64,000 nt of DNA from Pseudoips prasinana (GCA_951640165.1 OX621260.1:22400001-22464000); one strand, 5' to 3'; shown: positions 30,805-41,959, numbered from the stretch's first letter. Translations and numbers: made by a program. The notes: generated by a model from the sequence alone, not told the origin.

Positions 30805-30985
30805 ATTACACTAATATTATAAAGGCGAACGTTTGTGAGTGCGTATGTTTGATACTCTTTCACAAAAATCTACCGGACGGATTTTAATGAAATTTTCTAG
30901 TAATATAGCTTATATATCCGAATAACACATAGGCTCAATTTTATCATGGTTTACGCGGGTAAACCTGCGAGGCACAGCTAGTTAT
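30805..30985 (-). mobile_element. LT-1-related retroposon end
   Basis: 'actaatattataaaggcgaa' ... 'tttacgcgggtaaacctgcg', then 'aggcacagctag'. Confidence 0.65.
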
Positions 30986-31496
30986 TAATATAATCAGTAA
31001 ATCCGTACGTAACATAAAATGTGGGGTTCTTTTCCTGCAAAAGTACGCGAGTCCAAATCATAAGCCGCGCTAAGAACGTTGAATCAAGGTAATTTTTCAC
31101 CGCGGTAAGTCAAGGCGATTATATTCACCTCCAATCTAATCGGATCAACCGCAAAAACTACTGCCGCAGAGTTAATCTATTTTTATAAAACCACCGACTG
31201 AAAGAGGCATTATTCCATTTTGCGTGACGTTTTTTGGACTACCGAAAACACCAGTGAAATAGGTACTCGTGCAAGTTATAATACGTTACTTATCTATAAC
31301 CATTGTTATATAGAAGTAACAAAAAACTTAAACGTACCTCAAGAAAAAAACATTTTCAAGGTTGCTCCCAAGTTCATGCTAAAGATTCGATCGAGTTAAC
31401 AGACCGATCCAAAATAATAATTTTTAACTCTTTATGTACTTTAGTAGATTTATATTTTTTGTTGTAATTATATGATAATCTCTTACCATCATCTAT
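30986..31496. other. Unassigned sequence
   Basis: A comparatively unique-looking 500 bp: no repeat seen elsewhere in the window, no ORF. It is a good anchor for mapping. Confidence 0.35.
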
Positions 31497-31813
31497 ATAC
31501 ATATAATAAAATCGTAGCAAAGTCAAAACTGTACATTGAATATTTTTTAAAAAGGATACTTGGGGCGTGATCTACAGTCGACATTGAAGCCAAAAATATA
31601 GTTTTTAGAATTTTTGCCTGTGTGTCTGTTTGTCTGTATGTATGTCCGGGCTAAACTCAAAAAGTACTGCATGGATTTACTTCAAATTTTGCATGAATAT
31701 TACTTAGAGGTCGGGTCAACATATAGGCTACATATTATCACGCTATCACCTACGGGGGAGGAGCTGTGATAATTTATAAAGTTTAACGCGGGTTAAACCG
31801 CGGGGCACAGCTA
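31497..31813 (-). mobile_element. LT-1 LINE 3' end
   Basis: Complete tail copy in inverse orientation, from 'acatataataaaatcgtagc' to 'cgcggggcacagctag'. Confidence 0.72.
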
Positions 31814-31814
31814 G

Positions 31815-32170
31815 TAATTAATGTTTTGTTGGGGCTTGATGGCTTAATGCCATCTTGCTAGACCGACCATTTCTGATCTATTGTAGCAGAGCTCACCAAC
31901 TGTGTTATGGTTCACTGTTTAGTCCTATAGCTTCAATAAACTTCAAGATTGTTTGAGCAGTGAGGGTTTGTGTCTCCTACGGATGCATAATATGTTGTCC
32001 TAAGTGGATACTTCTACAACGCATTAGTAGAATGTGCATTGGTGTTTCCTCTGATTCTTGGCAGAATCTAAATATTGTGCTGTTGGCCAGCTTTATGTTG
32101 AAAGTGTGGTTATTTAGCTTGCAGTGTCCGGCGAGAATCCGTTTGCAGCGTTTCTATATCAATTCTATAT
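31815..32170 (-). pseudogene. LINE C-terminal (RNase H/cysteine-rich) remnant
   Basis: The minus strand translates as CKRILAGHCKLNNHTFNIK, FRFCQESEETPMHILLMRC and, after an in-frame TAG, ETQTLTAQTILKFIEAIGL. The 'aGHc.ln.h...l......C..C...eEtp.H.l..C' pattern is the C-terminal end of I/R1/LOA-type LINE proteins just after RNase H. Too decayed for a clade call. Sits between LT-1 and a 5S-SINE. Confidence 0.68.
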
Positions 32171-32191
32171 CATACTATTAATATGTGAAGC

Positions 32192-32465
32192 GAGGCGCTC
32201 ATAGCTAGATGCTCTCACCGATCCGTAACTGATCGGCGAGGTTAAGTAACTAGGCTCGCGGTCAGTCCATAGATGGGTGACCACCAAAGTGGTTTTATTT
32301 CTGAGCGTCTCCGTGCTTCGGAGGGCACGTTAAGCTGTCGGTCCGGGTTGTAGTCATTAGACAACAGGCGTTAAGTCATGCCAGAGATTGTTCAAGCCGC
32401 CCAGTAGGCCGGCTTGAACAACTCTGACACTAGGGTAACCACTGGCCATACGATAAGTTAGTAAG
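32192..32465 (+). mobile_element. 5S-SINE, full copy with 13-bp TSD
   Basis: Flanked by 'taatatgtgaagc' at 32179-32191 and 32466-32478. The head has 'gaggttaagtaactaggctc' and 'gatgggtgaccaccaaagtg', corresponding to the internal control region of 5S rRNA genes. The body contains a small self-complementary 'gttcaagccg' ... 'cggcttgaac' pair and ends 'cccatacgataagttagtaag'. It has no poly-A. A long, exact target duplication proves insertion by retroposition. Confidence 0.85.
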
Positions 32466-32509
32466 TAATATGTGAAGCAAACTCTTTCCATACAATATAG
32501 TCCAACTTA

Positions 32510-32655
32510 AGGTTGTCTGGAAGAGATCGCTTTAAGCGATAAGACCGCCCATTGTACCTTTTTTATAATTATTTGAGATCCTGTAACTTTTATGTATAAT
32601 GGTGTACAATAAAGTGTATTTATCTTATCTTATCTTATCTTATCTTATCTTTGTA
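32510..32655 (+). repeat. LINE 3' UTR with (ttatc)n tail
   Basis: 'ctggaagagatcgctttaag', 'ggtgtacaataaagtgtatt', then ttatc repeats. Confidence 0.7.
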
Positions 32656-32925
32656 CCCCTTTTTACGAAAATTGCACCTATAGAGGAGTGTGAATTTTGG
32701 GACAGTTAAGAGTCCATATGGAGAAGGATCGCAGAAAGCTAATATTTCTATATAAGCAAGCATTAGAAGTAGTTTATTTCGATAAAAAAAAAACATTACA
32801 CACACTACCATGCTTTTGACACACTGTCAAACTGAGTGTCAAAACTGCGAACAGATTAATATTATTTGCTTTTAATGTCTATAGTCTTTGAAAATAGAAC
32901 CTTAATGGTCGAATTTCAAACAAGT
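32656..32925 (+). repeat. REP-P copy
   Basis: Longest uninterrupted 3' half of the family, to 'atggtcgaatttcaaacaag'. Confidence 0.6.
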
Positions 32926-33305
32926 GCGAACTCTAGATCATTTGAAATAGGCAAATAGTTTGCAAAGGTTAAAATAATACTGCTACTTTTCAATTTCATT
33001 ATAAAAGGTGGCATGACACGCATCTAACATTAAGTACTACCTTCATACGTTTTCTACATTAATATACCTACGTATATTTATAACAAATTTCCCGCCAACA
33101 CAGCCTTAAAAGGAGGCCATCATAATTCAAGTGAAAGTGGGAGCCCGTTTATGGGTGCTTGAGACGCGTCCAGAAGGCTAAATCCATTATGCTTATTATG
33201 CCATTGATATTCTCTGCGGAGACTGAAAGTGGAGTGCCCCTGCCCATTATGAGATAAACTGTCACGTAACTTCAACACTGAGTGCAAAGTTTCCAACTTA
33301 CTACT
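32926..33305. other. Unassigned sequence
   Basis: Nothing recognised. Confidence 0.35.
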
Positions 33306-33309
33306 TGTA

Positions 33310-33443
33310 CAGACGCCAGCACATCCAGCTACCCAAAACTGTCAAATTTCGTTTATAGATTTTCAACTTTATCACAAAAGCATACGGTTCACTTTCAATT
33401 AGGAAAATTGACAGATTGGAGTAGCTTGATGTGCTGGCGTCTG
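33310..33443 (+). mobile_element. MITE-1 copy
   Basis: 134 bp, TA at 33308-33309 and 33444-33445. Confidence 0.85.
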
Positions 33444-33445
33444 TA

Positions 33446-34034
33446 CAATGATGTCGTCCGCGCAGTCACAATACAAAATATATACACAGCACGCAAACTG
33501 TATCAAATTCTTTTTATTTGTATTATTAATGTATTTAGTTTATCAAATATTTGTTATTTCATTTTATTATAGTATGTAATGGGGGTTTAACTATCCGTGG
33601 ACCCCACAGTCGGGCGCTATCAAAATATCAGCGCTGTCGTAATATTGCGACCGCCAATGCTGAGATAGATGCCTATTATAACCTAGAACGGACTAACGAA
33701 TATTAAGTATAAGATTTTCATTGTTTGTTTTTCTGTTATTGTATAATTTCGTTGAATAAAATAAAATAAATGATTTTTTCTTTTTTCTTCTTTTAAACTA
33801 GTGATACGAGTACTCGTTTCGTTTCGTGCGATCCAAGACCTCAAAGATGGAATTCGTGAGACTATCGAGGACATAGGGCAGCTCCTTTGCGATTAGGTTA
33901 TGGAAAATTTCATGAAAAGGATACTGTCGTAAAGCGTGGTCGTGGTGGTCATTTGCCTGATGTTATTTTTTACGGGATACCTTCCTCTTAATAATGAAAT
34001 AAACATCTGATCATATATATTAAAAAAATACATG
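33446..34034. other. Unassigned sequence
   Basis: Short frames only, none recognisable. Confidence 0.35.
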
Positions 34035-34318
34035 CCCACGCTGCGTCTTCCGGTTCGTGGTCGCCACTCGAGAACCTTTCTGCCCCAACAGCCATCGGTT
34101 CTACGAGCTATGTGCCCCGCCCACTGCCCCTTCAGTTTTGCAATTCTTCGGGCTATGTCGGTGACTTTGGTTCGCCTGCGGATTTCGACATTTCTGATTC
34201 GATGACGCTGGAAACTGCTGGATGCGAATAGCGCAAGACCGGCAATTTTGGAGATCTTTGGGGGAGGCCTTTGTCCAGCAGTGGACGTCTTTCGGCTGAT
34301 ATGATGATGATGATGATC
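34035..34318. mobile_element. RTE-like LINE tail with internal inversion (twin priming)
   Basis: 34201-34300 on the plus strand encodes WMRIAQDRQFWRSLGE, AFVQQWTSFG, stop, then (atg)n. 34035-34195 on the minus strand encodes the preceding part of the same protein (TKVTDIARRIAKL, QWAGHIARRTDG, WRPRTGRRSVG). The two parts face each other, with about 50 bases of the protein-coding order missing at the joint. A 5' inversion with a small deletion is what twin-primed reverse transcription produces. Confidence 0.75.
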
Positions 34319-34621
34319 AAAATAATTATTGGAAAACCCTTTACGTACAAACGCTCGAAACGGCGCAATAACAGAAACATGCGCATCGACAAGACCTCCA
34401 AGTAGTTGTCGCGGTGCTATCAGTAGTGGGTGCTACGTCAAGACGAGTGGTCACGTATAAGTTTATCTCCGCGATCTTTTTAAAAATGCCACGAGCGTAT
34501 TGCATTGTATACGGCTGTTCTCTCCGCTTCATCAAAACGGGGGCTATTGTATTTTAAACTTCCTGCTGATTTTAGAAACAAAAGTGTTAAATAACAAAAA
34601 ACACAATATAAAAATCATTAA
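34319..34621. other. Unassigned sequence
   Basis: Nothing recognised. Confidence 0.35.
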
Positions 34622-34890
34622 ATGGGCCGGTTGGCGTGGTTGATAAATGCTTTGCCTTTCGCCGCAGGTCGTGGGTTCGATTCCCACGTAGGGTAGATAT
34701 TTGTGTGCATGAACATGTCTATTTGTCCTGAGTCTGGGTTTAATTATCTACCTCTACATAAGTATGTATTTACAAAAGAAAAGTAGGTAGTATATGTAGG
34801 TTTCCATTATTTTCCATAGTACAAGCTCTGCTTAGTTTGGGATCAGACGGCCGCGTGTGAATAATATCTTAGGATATTAATATTATATTT
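34622..34890 (+). mobile_element. SINE-B, full length
   Basis: Head 'gggccggttggcgtggttga', box B 'gggttcgattcccac', body 'acatgtctatttgtcctgag', 3' 'agtttgggatcagacggccg', ATT tail. Confidence 0.82.
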
Positions 34891-35225
34891 TTAATTTAAA
34901 GTTACAACCCTATTGCTACAAAAGAGCGTAGGCAATTATTTCATCAACTAGGCTTAGTTTCCTTACTGTCTGTATTGATACTGTGGCGCAGTCACGCAGA
35001 CTAGAAAGTAACAGGTTTGGTACTAGACATGCGCAGGCGTCGGTACCTACGTCATCTTTTGTAAAGATTAGTAACATTATAATCTCAGGGAATTGCCCTT
35101 TATCTAACTCTTGTCGAGGTAATGACGATGTTAACTGTCTTTAATAGGTATTTAATTACGTGTAAGAATGTATGAGTGTGTAAAATGCGCTTTGGAGCAC
35201 GTTCTAGCATTACATATAATAAAAT
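34891..35225. other. Unassigned sequence
   Basis: Nothing recognised. Confidence 0.3.
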
Positions 35226-35525
35226 CTGCCTCGTTGGTCTAGCGGTAGCGAGTTCAACTGCAAATAATGAAGTCTTCCGTTCAAATATCGGATCGGTCCT
35301 AAAAGTGATTTTGGGATCTTTCTGTTAAATTAATTAATTTCTTAGTATCAGCCTAACCTGACTTCTTTCCGGACTTGTAGTTAGTCGTCCTATCATATCA
35401 TGAAAGTGATTGAATAGATAATGCCCCTAGGTGTGCGCATGCGCACACACTTGTTCACTATAATATATGTCTGTGCAGATGCCTAGTCTCCATTGAGACT
35501 GGCCTAAATTCTGCTAGGAGGATAT
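35226..35525 (+). mobile_element. tRNA-headed SINE (REP-R family)
   Basis: 'gcctcgttggtctagcggta' resembles a tRNA 5' half with box A. Box B ('ccgttcaaatatcg') is decayed. The body 'cctgacttctttccggactt' to 'ctccattgagactggcctaa' is shared with 24945-25365. Confidence 0.6.
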
Positions 35526-35880
35526 AATTATATATGGCAGACAATACACCGCCTGGGACGGAGTAAAGGAAGCGCAGGGTTGCCGAAGACCTGCATTCCT
35601 CTTTAGGCATCACTAGCTGAGCCCACAGGAAAGGCAAGCCAATAGGTGTGGAGCTAGGTCAGCTGTAGAAATCTGCCGCGTATTTCGGGTTGGACCCTAC
35701 TCGCGCCTAACGGAGACCCCGTTCCGGGTTTGTGATCAGAGTTTTCCATCTCCTAGATGAGTTGCAGGCCAGTGCATAGAGGCTCATCTCCCCTGCTATC
35801 GTAGGTCCGTGATGAATCCTTCGATTCTAGAGCCCCCGATAGAGGCAGTTTAAGGTCATACCCGGGACCCATATAATTAT
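35526..35880. repeat. GC-richer unclassified block
   Basis: Base composition differs from its surroundings and the block has sharp edges. It may be a LINE 3' UTR or LTR piece, but nothing else in this window matches it. Confidence 0.3.
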
Positions 35881-35934
35881 TACTTACTTTTTTGTTATTT
35901 TGGTATTACTTAACATTTACGGCAAATGGCCAAG

Positions 35935-36010
35935 TCATCAACATCATACAGCTAAAGGAAGTCCACTGCTGGACAAGCCTGCCCAAGAATCTAGGGAGGG
36001 ATATATGGGG
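35935..36010 (-). repeat. RTE-like tail trace
   Basis: 'aaggaagtccactgctggac' resembles the RTE-like 3' tails. Confidence 0.4.
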
Positions 36011-36147
36011 TCTCGTAATACAGGCATTGTCTGCCTAAAATGAGACCCCATACATCATTTATTTATGTAATTCATTGTTTGTGATAATTAACTATTTTAG
36101 TTTTTTTTTTTTATGTACCATAATATAGGTAGATTCATAGTCATAGA

Positions 36148-36334
36148 CGGTCACCGTAGCCGTACACCGAATATTTGTTTCTGAGTCATGGATGTTTTCT
36201 ATGTATTTAAGTATTTATCTATCTATATAAGTATGTATATCGTCGCCTGGTACCCATAGTACAAGCTTTGCTATTTGGGGCTAGGACGATCTATGTGACA
36301 TTGTCCCTAGATATTATTATTATTATATATCCGT
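36148..36334 (+). mobile_element. SINE-A with internal deletion
   Basis: 'ggtcaccgtagccg' jumps directly to 'aatatttgtttctgagtcat', so most of the tRNA-like region, including box B, is lost. Confidence 0.75.
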
Positions 36335-36617
36335 CAGATCCATTATCGTCTTCATCTAGTTGAAGGATTTTTTTTATCAATGAGGCATATTATGATTTTT
36401 ATTTATGTACATTTTGTTTGCAAAAAGGAAAGACTGTTGAAAATAGATTGTTGCGATTCGCAATTGTTCGCTACAGTAAAAGGCTTGCAGCCGGTGGAGC
36501 TTGCCGTTCGTGAAGGCTACGACTGGGGCGGCTTTGTTTCCGGGACGAAAGGTCAACGGCTCTACACGACTCAAGTTGATATATTCGGAAATACGTTATG
36601 CCTTTTACTACATACAT
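36335..36617. other. Unassigned sequence
   Basis: Overlapping short frames on both strands, none recognisable. Confidence 0.3.
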
Positions 36618-36619
36618 GA

Positions 36620-36862
36620 CAGGCCTGTTGGCGTGGTTGGCAAATGCTTGCTTTTCCATCCCGTTCATGTCCCAGGACAGATATTTGTGTGCATGAACAT
36701 GTCTGTTTGTCTTGAGTCTGGGTGTAATTATCTATATAAGTATGTATTTACAAAAGAAAATTAGTATATGTAGTAAGTATATCAGTTATCTGGTTTCCAT
36801 AGTACAAGCTCTGCTTAGTTTGGGATCAGACGGCCGTGTGTAAATAATGTCTCAGGATATTA
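36620..36862 (+). mobile_element. SINE-B, full length
   Basis: Head 'ggcctgttggcgtggttggc'. Box B is degraded ('ccgttcatgtcccagg'). 3' end 'aatgtctcaggatattat'. A second SINE-B follows tail to tail. Confidence 0.78.
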
Positions 36863-36865
36863 TAC

Positions 36866-36985
36866 TGACTCAGGACAAACAGACATATTCATGCACACAA
36901 ATATCTGTCCTGGGTGGGAATCCAACTCACAACCTTCGGCGTGAACGGCAAGAATTTACCAACCACGCCAATCGCGTCAAATACA
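36866..36985 (-). mobile_element. SINE-B 5' part
   Basis: The minus strand: 'attggcgtggttggtaaatt', 'ggattcccacccaggacaga'. Confidence 0.72.
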
Positions 36986-37029
36986 AAGAGTGCACCTAAA
37001 TATATATGAAGTGTCAACTTTTATATTAC

Positions 37030-37202
37030 AGACTAGCTGTGCCCCGTGGTTTTACCCGCATTAAACTTTATAAATTATAGTCTATGTATTTATCCAGGGT
37101 GTCAGCTAAAGGCACACCAAATTTTATTCAAATCGGTCCAGCCGTTTAGACTTGAAGAAGTAACAAACACACACAAACGTTCGCCTTTATAATATTAGTA
37201 TG
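37030..37202 (+). mobile_element. LT-1-related retroposon end
   Basis: 'actagctgtgccccgtggtt' to 'cgcctttataatattagta'. Same subfamily as 11094-11270. Confidence 0.68.
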
Positions 37203-37506
37203 ATTATTTAGATCAGAAGTAGTGTTTTCACTTCTAATGGCAGTCCCCAAGGACTGCTCCGCATGTTTTTTCTTATTTTTATTTCGACTTGTCAACACAT
37301 CTAACACCTACGTATATTAGCGAAACTAATTAGTTGGTAACTTTTACTTTTAGTACCTTACATCATATGCATACTTCTATAGAATTTAATTAATCAGGCC
37401 GCAGTCTGGGAGTTGACGGTGTTACAACGCTGTGCCTCGGAGAACATGTAGAGAAAGAAAGAAAGAAAGGGATTTATTCAAAAACATGGCACAGACAACA
37501 AAATAT
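37203..37506. other. Unassigned, with a LINE-like (aaag)n tail
   Basis: 37447-37500 'agaaagaaagaaagggattt' 'attcaaaaacatggcac' looks like a short minus-strand LINE 3' end. The rest is unassigned. Confidence 0.4.
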
Positions 37507-37668
37507 GAGTGAACACCAAAGTGGTTTAATTTGTTAGAGTCTCCATAGGGTACGTTAAGCTGTCGGTCCCGGTTGTAGCCATTAGGCAATCGTCTTTAAG
37601 CCATGTCAGAGGCCTAATGGGCGGCTTGAACAACTCTGACATTACAACTGCCCATACGATAAGTAAGT
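37507..37668 (+). mobile_element. 5S-SINE copy, 5'-truncated
   Basis: Starts at 'gagtgaacaccaaagtggtt' (end of the 5S-like head) and continues to 'cccatacgataagtaagtag'. Confidence 0.7.
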
Positions 37669-37810
37669 AGTAAAAGAACAAAGAAAAAAACACGTTCATA
37701 AATACCATTACTTTATTCATTTATTTCTAATTTATGAACACACGAATAGTAAAGTAAAAATAAAGAAATGAATACAGTAAAAGATATTTCATTTCTTTTT
37801 AATTCTTAAA

Positions 37811-38107
37811 GATACTCAATACTCAATACTCAATACTTTATTGCGTTCTACAAAGTTTTTATAATAGGTGGTAAGTTGTACATTGGTAAGTATCATTTGT
37901 AGACCCTGTCGGGCACAGCATAAGTGTAGGAGAGAGGAGGAAGGGCGCATTAATATTTAAATGGATAACTAAATGTTTTCATCTTTTATGCAGGAATACT
38001 TTGTGTTTCTTTAAGTGCTAATGTTGAGTGTGTGTGTGTCTTTAATATTGTAAATGTGTTTTAAAATATATAAGTGAAATAGTTTAACTGATATAATAAA
38101 AGACATG

Positions 38108-38146
<39 letters not shown>

Positions 38147-38312
38147 ATAATTCTCGTTTTGGATTAATTAATTTATTTTAATTTATCATTGAAAAATTCA
38201 CTTAAATCGTAATATGTTTTATTTAATAAGAATTGTTTTAATTTGTAATTGAATCTCTTTATTTTGGTTTCGTTTCTTATATTTTCAGGTAACTTATTGT
38301 ATACTTTTATGG
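37811..38312 (-). pseudogene. LINE RT C-terminus with 3' UTR, 5'-truncated
   Basis: The minus strand at 38174-38312 encodes SIKVYNKLPENIRNETKIK, RFNYKLKQFLLNKTYYDL, SEFFNDKLK and a stop. This is the same C-terminal module as at 2338-2820 and 8605-8721. The AT-rich 3' UTR (with a TA microsatellite at 38111-38141) runs to a tail of 'actcaat' repeats at 37811-37840. Confidence 0.75.
38111..38141. repeat. (TA)n microsatellite
   Basis: Uninterrupted TA run inside the LINE 3' UTR. Confidence 0.9.
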
Positions 38313-38317
38313 ACATT

Positions 38318-38790
38318 GAATGGCTTGTTGGTCTAGTGCTTAGTGACGTGGACTGCTAAGCCAGAGGTCGTGGGTTCGATTTCCTCCCAGGACAAATCTA
38401 TGTGTGATGAACACGATTATTAGTTCTGTGTCTAGGTGTCATTTATCTATGATATGTATAAATTTAGAAATATATCATCATATCAGCCGAAAGACGTCTA
38501 CTGCTGGACAAAGGCCTCCCCCAAAGATCTCCACAATTGCCGGTCTTGCGCTATCCGCATCCAGCGATTTCCAGCGACCCGCACAAGATCATCGGTCCAT
38601 CTTGTAGGGGGCCTGCCCACGCTGCGTCTTCCGGTTCGTGGTCGCCACTCGAGAACCTTTCTGCCCCAGCGGCCGTCGGCTCTACGACCTATGTGCCCTG
38701 CCCACTGCCACTTCAGCTTGGCAATTCTTACGGCTATGTCGGTAGAAATATATAAGTATGTCTAAATAGCTACATTTTTATTTTATGATT
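38318..38790 (+). mobile_element. SINE-C interrupted by an RTE-like tail
   Basis: Head 'ggcttgttggtctagtgctt', 'gactgctaagccagaggtcg', box B 'gggttcgatttcc'. The body is cut at 38475 and resumes at 38744 with a duplicated 'agaaatatat'. Confidence 0.75.
38476..38743 (-). pseudogene. RTE-like RT C-terminal fragment with 10-bp TSD
   Basis: The minus strand encodes TDIAVRIAKLKWQWAGHIG, GRWGRKVLEWRPRTGRRSV, GRPPTRWTDDLV and, after small losses, MRIAQDRQLWRSLGEAFVQ. Target duplication 'agaaatatat' at 38466-38475 and 38744-38753. Tail (atg)n. This is the best copy of the RTE-like family and identifies the fragments at 601, 34035 and 58877. Confidence 0.82.
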
Positions 38791-39689
38791 GCAATTAAGT
38801 ATACCTATCTATCGATTACGTTTATCATTAATTGTCTGCTTGAATAGATTTGGTTAAAACTCTATAATAATAATATATCTTATACATCTGAATAACGTAC
38901 GTTTGACGCGGGAAAAATATTCCAGACTAACTTGGGAAACGACTCCTGGAAATTTATTGTTTTGCACTTGAGGTCTTGTACGTATGATCCATCCATGTGT
39001 ATTAAGAGCCATTGTATAAACTCTGCGCAGAAGTGGAAGGTCACGCAGCGCCACCTGTACAAACCAACTTACTAAGGCCTCACTACAAACATTTTAATAT
39101 ATCTATTGTTCATGCGCAGGAGGCTCGTACCGACGTGATGTAATTCACTTGTCTACACTTTATTATAGCTCTACTTGAATCAATAGATATTGACCTATAT
39201 CAGTTATTTTTTGTCCCTTTCTGGTGCAGTAAGAAATGAATAGGTAAATATTTATGCAAATAAATATCTTTATACTAACCACAATAACATTCTTCGTTCT
39301 TCTCATAACCACCCCCTACAAAATTAAATTTAACTTAGGATATTAGTACATCGTATATACTCTATCTTCATAGGAAAGGATCTTAAATATTTTATTCTGC
39401 AGAACTCCGTACAAAATGTGCAGCTTAAGACCTAATAAATAGTATTTGAACGTACAATTTTCTCCGAATTACATATTTATAGAATAGCTAGTTGTAAATC
39501 TCAAAACTTGAATATAAATGAGATCTAAAAGCTTTTACGAATAATAGAGTCACGGAGGATGCGCAAGCGCACCGCTATGTTTCCACGCCGCACGCGCTTC
39601 CGACCATGAACAATCCCTTGTGACCCCGTATAAATTGCCCTACAGTAACTAGGGATGTCACTCAAAAATCCCTGTTCTGATATTTGGTA
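38791..39689. other. Unassigned sequence
   Basis: About 900 bp with no recognised repeat or ORF. A GC-richer stretch lies at 39550-39620. Confidence 0.35.
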
Positions 39690-40006
39690 CTAGCTGTGCC
39701 CCGCAGTTTTACCCGCGATAAACTTTATAAATTATCACAACTCCTCCCCCGTAAATGATAGCGTGATAATATGTAGCCTATATGCTGACCCGACCTCGTC
39801 GTAATATTCATGCAAAATTTGTAGTAAATCGATGCAGTACTTTTTGAGTTTAGCCCGGACATACATACAGACACACAGACAAAAATTCTAAAAACTATAT
39901 TTTTGGCTTCGATATCGATTGTAGATCACGCCCCAAGTATCCTTTGAAAAAAATATTCAATGTACAGTTTTGACTTTCCTACGATTTTATTATATGTATA
40001 GATAAG
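39690..40006 (+). mobile_element. LT-1 LINE 3' end
   Basis: 'actagctgtgccccgcagtt' to 'cctacgattttattatatgt'. Confidence 0.72.
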
Positions 40007-40513
40007 GTGGATGAGAGTCCCACACATATCATACTTGTTACGCCTATATGCTCTACCTTATTTTATGATTTGAAGTCCATCATGAATACCAACTACCTAG
40101 ACAACTGTCATAGGTTATGACGGAATTCACACATCCCTTTACACACTCAAGAGGATCTACCTCAAAGTCAAAGTAACTCCTCCGTATTATCCATCCATCC
40201 TTTCAAATCTTAATATTTTATTTATTTAAGGATTATCAACATTAAAAACACTAACAAAAGACAAAGGACACATGTATATAGGATTGAAAATGGTGTTACA
40301 ACATTTATAGATAATCACAACATTCAAAGTGACATGGTTAGTAGAGTTAGTAATACGGTTCACATTTTGAATAAAGATATTTATAATGGTTAGTAATTTT
40401 AGCAGTTATATTTACTAATTGAAACTAAGCTAAGAAAGGAAGATTAATTTTGTACTCATAAGATAGTATTATCCTAGGCGTTTCTCGTGATAGTGTCGAC
40501 TTATATTTTTTTA
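40007..40513. other. Unassigned sequence
   Basis: AT-rich, nothing recognised. Confidence 0.35.
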
Positions 40514-40750
40514 TGGACAATGTCACACAGATCATCCTAGCCCCAAACTAAGCAAAGCTTGTACTATGGGTACCAGGCGACGATATACATACTTATATAG
40601 ATATATAAATAGCTAAATACATAGAAAACATCCATGACTCAGAAACAAATATTCGTGCTCATCACACAAATATTTGCACTTACCGGGATTCGAACACCCA
40701 GGACCACCAGCTTCGTAGGCAGGAGCACAACCAACTAGGCTAAGGTGACC
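40514..40750 (-). mobile_element. SINE-A
   Basis: Minus-strand copy. Box B has a two-base insertion (gaacacccagg where others have gaacccagg) and the box A region is intact but for small changes. Confidence 0.82.
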
Positions 40751-41124
40751 TTATATGTCTCAGAAATATCTCCTCTGCGGTGTCATTTATCTCCCGCTTA
40801 TACACTCTGTTTTTCCTGTCACGGCAGGTTATAGCCCATCTCTTTGCCCAGGTCCACCAAGGAATAATTTTTACAGGGCTGGACTCTACGTAGCTCATAT
40901 AGATTTGTAGGAAGATTTTAGCTCGCACCACAATCTGTTCATTTCGAGATAGCTCCTTAAATAGTATATGCTCTTAGTCATCATTATAAGAATCGACTTA
41001 TTAAGCAGCAGACATTCTAAAGCCGATATAATATATATCATACTGCAAGGTAAAGGCCTTTCTCTCAGTCTTCCGCGTACAAGGTGTCTGAAAATCTGCC
41101 TATTTGCGACGTTCATAAATAGGT
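40751..41124. other. Unassigned; weak minus-strand frame
   Basis: A 63-codon minus-strand frame (40740-40931) contains PWWTWAKRWAI, which faintly recalls LINE endonuclease-RT linkers (PWWT). Too little to call. Confidence 0.25.
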
Positions 41125-41566
41125 AGTTATTCACACACGGCCATCTGATTCCAAACTAAGCAGAAATACTACATATTTTCTTTTGTGAATATACTTATAT
41201 AGATAGGTAATTACATCCAGACTCAGGACAAACAGACATGTTCGTGCACACAAATATCTGTCCTAGGTGGGAATCGAAACCACGACCAGGGGCTCTACCG
41301 GCTAAGTCACCGAACATCGATTTCTTAAATGGCGTTCAAATAAATAAAGGTTAAAAATGACTTAATTAATCGTTAAATCGGCTTCAACGTTGACAATCGA
41401 TTCCGGATCATTTATGACGTCACATGTGCTCATGGAAGCCGATTTAATGATTGATTAAGTCCTTTTTAACCTTTACTTATTTGAACGCCATTTAAGAAAT
41501 CGATGTTCGGCGACTTAGCCGGTAGAGCCCCTGCAGCAAGCATTTACCAACTACGCCAACCGGCCC
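41125..41566 (-). mobile_element. SINE-B interrupted by FB-1
   Basis: SINE-B runs from the 3' part (41125) through 'ggttttcgattcccaccta' to 41287 and resumes after the foldback with 'cagcaagcatttaccaacta', then 'cgccaaccggcccg'. Confidence 0.75.
41288..41532. mobile_element. FB-1 foldback element, complete
   Basis: 245 bp with arms of about 100 bp: 'aggggctctaccggctaagt' on the left and its complement on the right. The short centre contains 'tatgacgtcacatgtgctca'. No ORF. A second full copy is at 53239-53476, again inside a SINE-B. Confidence 0.8.
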
Positions 41567-41599
41567 GTCAATATTGAATACTTAGTGAACTCAATCATA

Positions 41600-41955
41600 A
41601 TTTACATACCTACATACATACATAGACTCACGCCTGTTTCCCAGAGGGGTAGGCAGAGACAACGGACTTCCATTTGTCACGATCCTTGCATACCTCTTTC
41701 GCTTCGATTACTGACATTATATTCTTCATGCATGCTCGCCGGTTTGGGGTATTTCTGACCTGACCTTTCTTAAATACGTCTCCGATTTGATCAGAGAATG
41801 TTCTACGAGGTCTTCCCCTTCCGGTTGTACCATTCACACAGGCCAGGTATACTTCTTTTGTAAATTTTCTTGACATGATCAGATCTATCTCGTTGCAATA
41901 CTCTGCTCTGCTTAATTTTGGAATCAGGTGGTAGAGTGGTACTTGTCCCAACATA
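41600..41955 (-). pseudogene. LINE RT C-terminal fragment (KQA tail), longest copy
   Basis: The minus strand gives 108 open codons: [74 protein letters not shown], stop. Ends in ATGT repeats. The same C-terminus as at 10214-10476. Confidence 0.8.
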
Positions 41956-41959
41956 TTTA

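Noticed and set aside
32192..32310. Possible functional 5S rRNA gene
   Set aside because: Only the internal promoter-like part matches. The ends do not, and the segment continues into a repeat body with target duplications.
36380..36764. Cluster of overlapping 65-87 codon frames
   Set aside because: No frame shows domain similarity, and part lies in SINE-B. Treated as non-coding.
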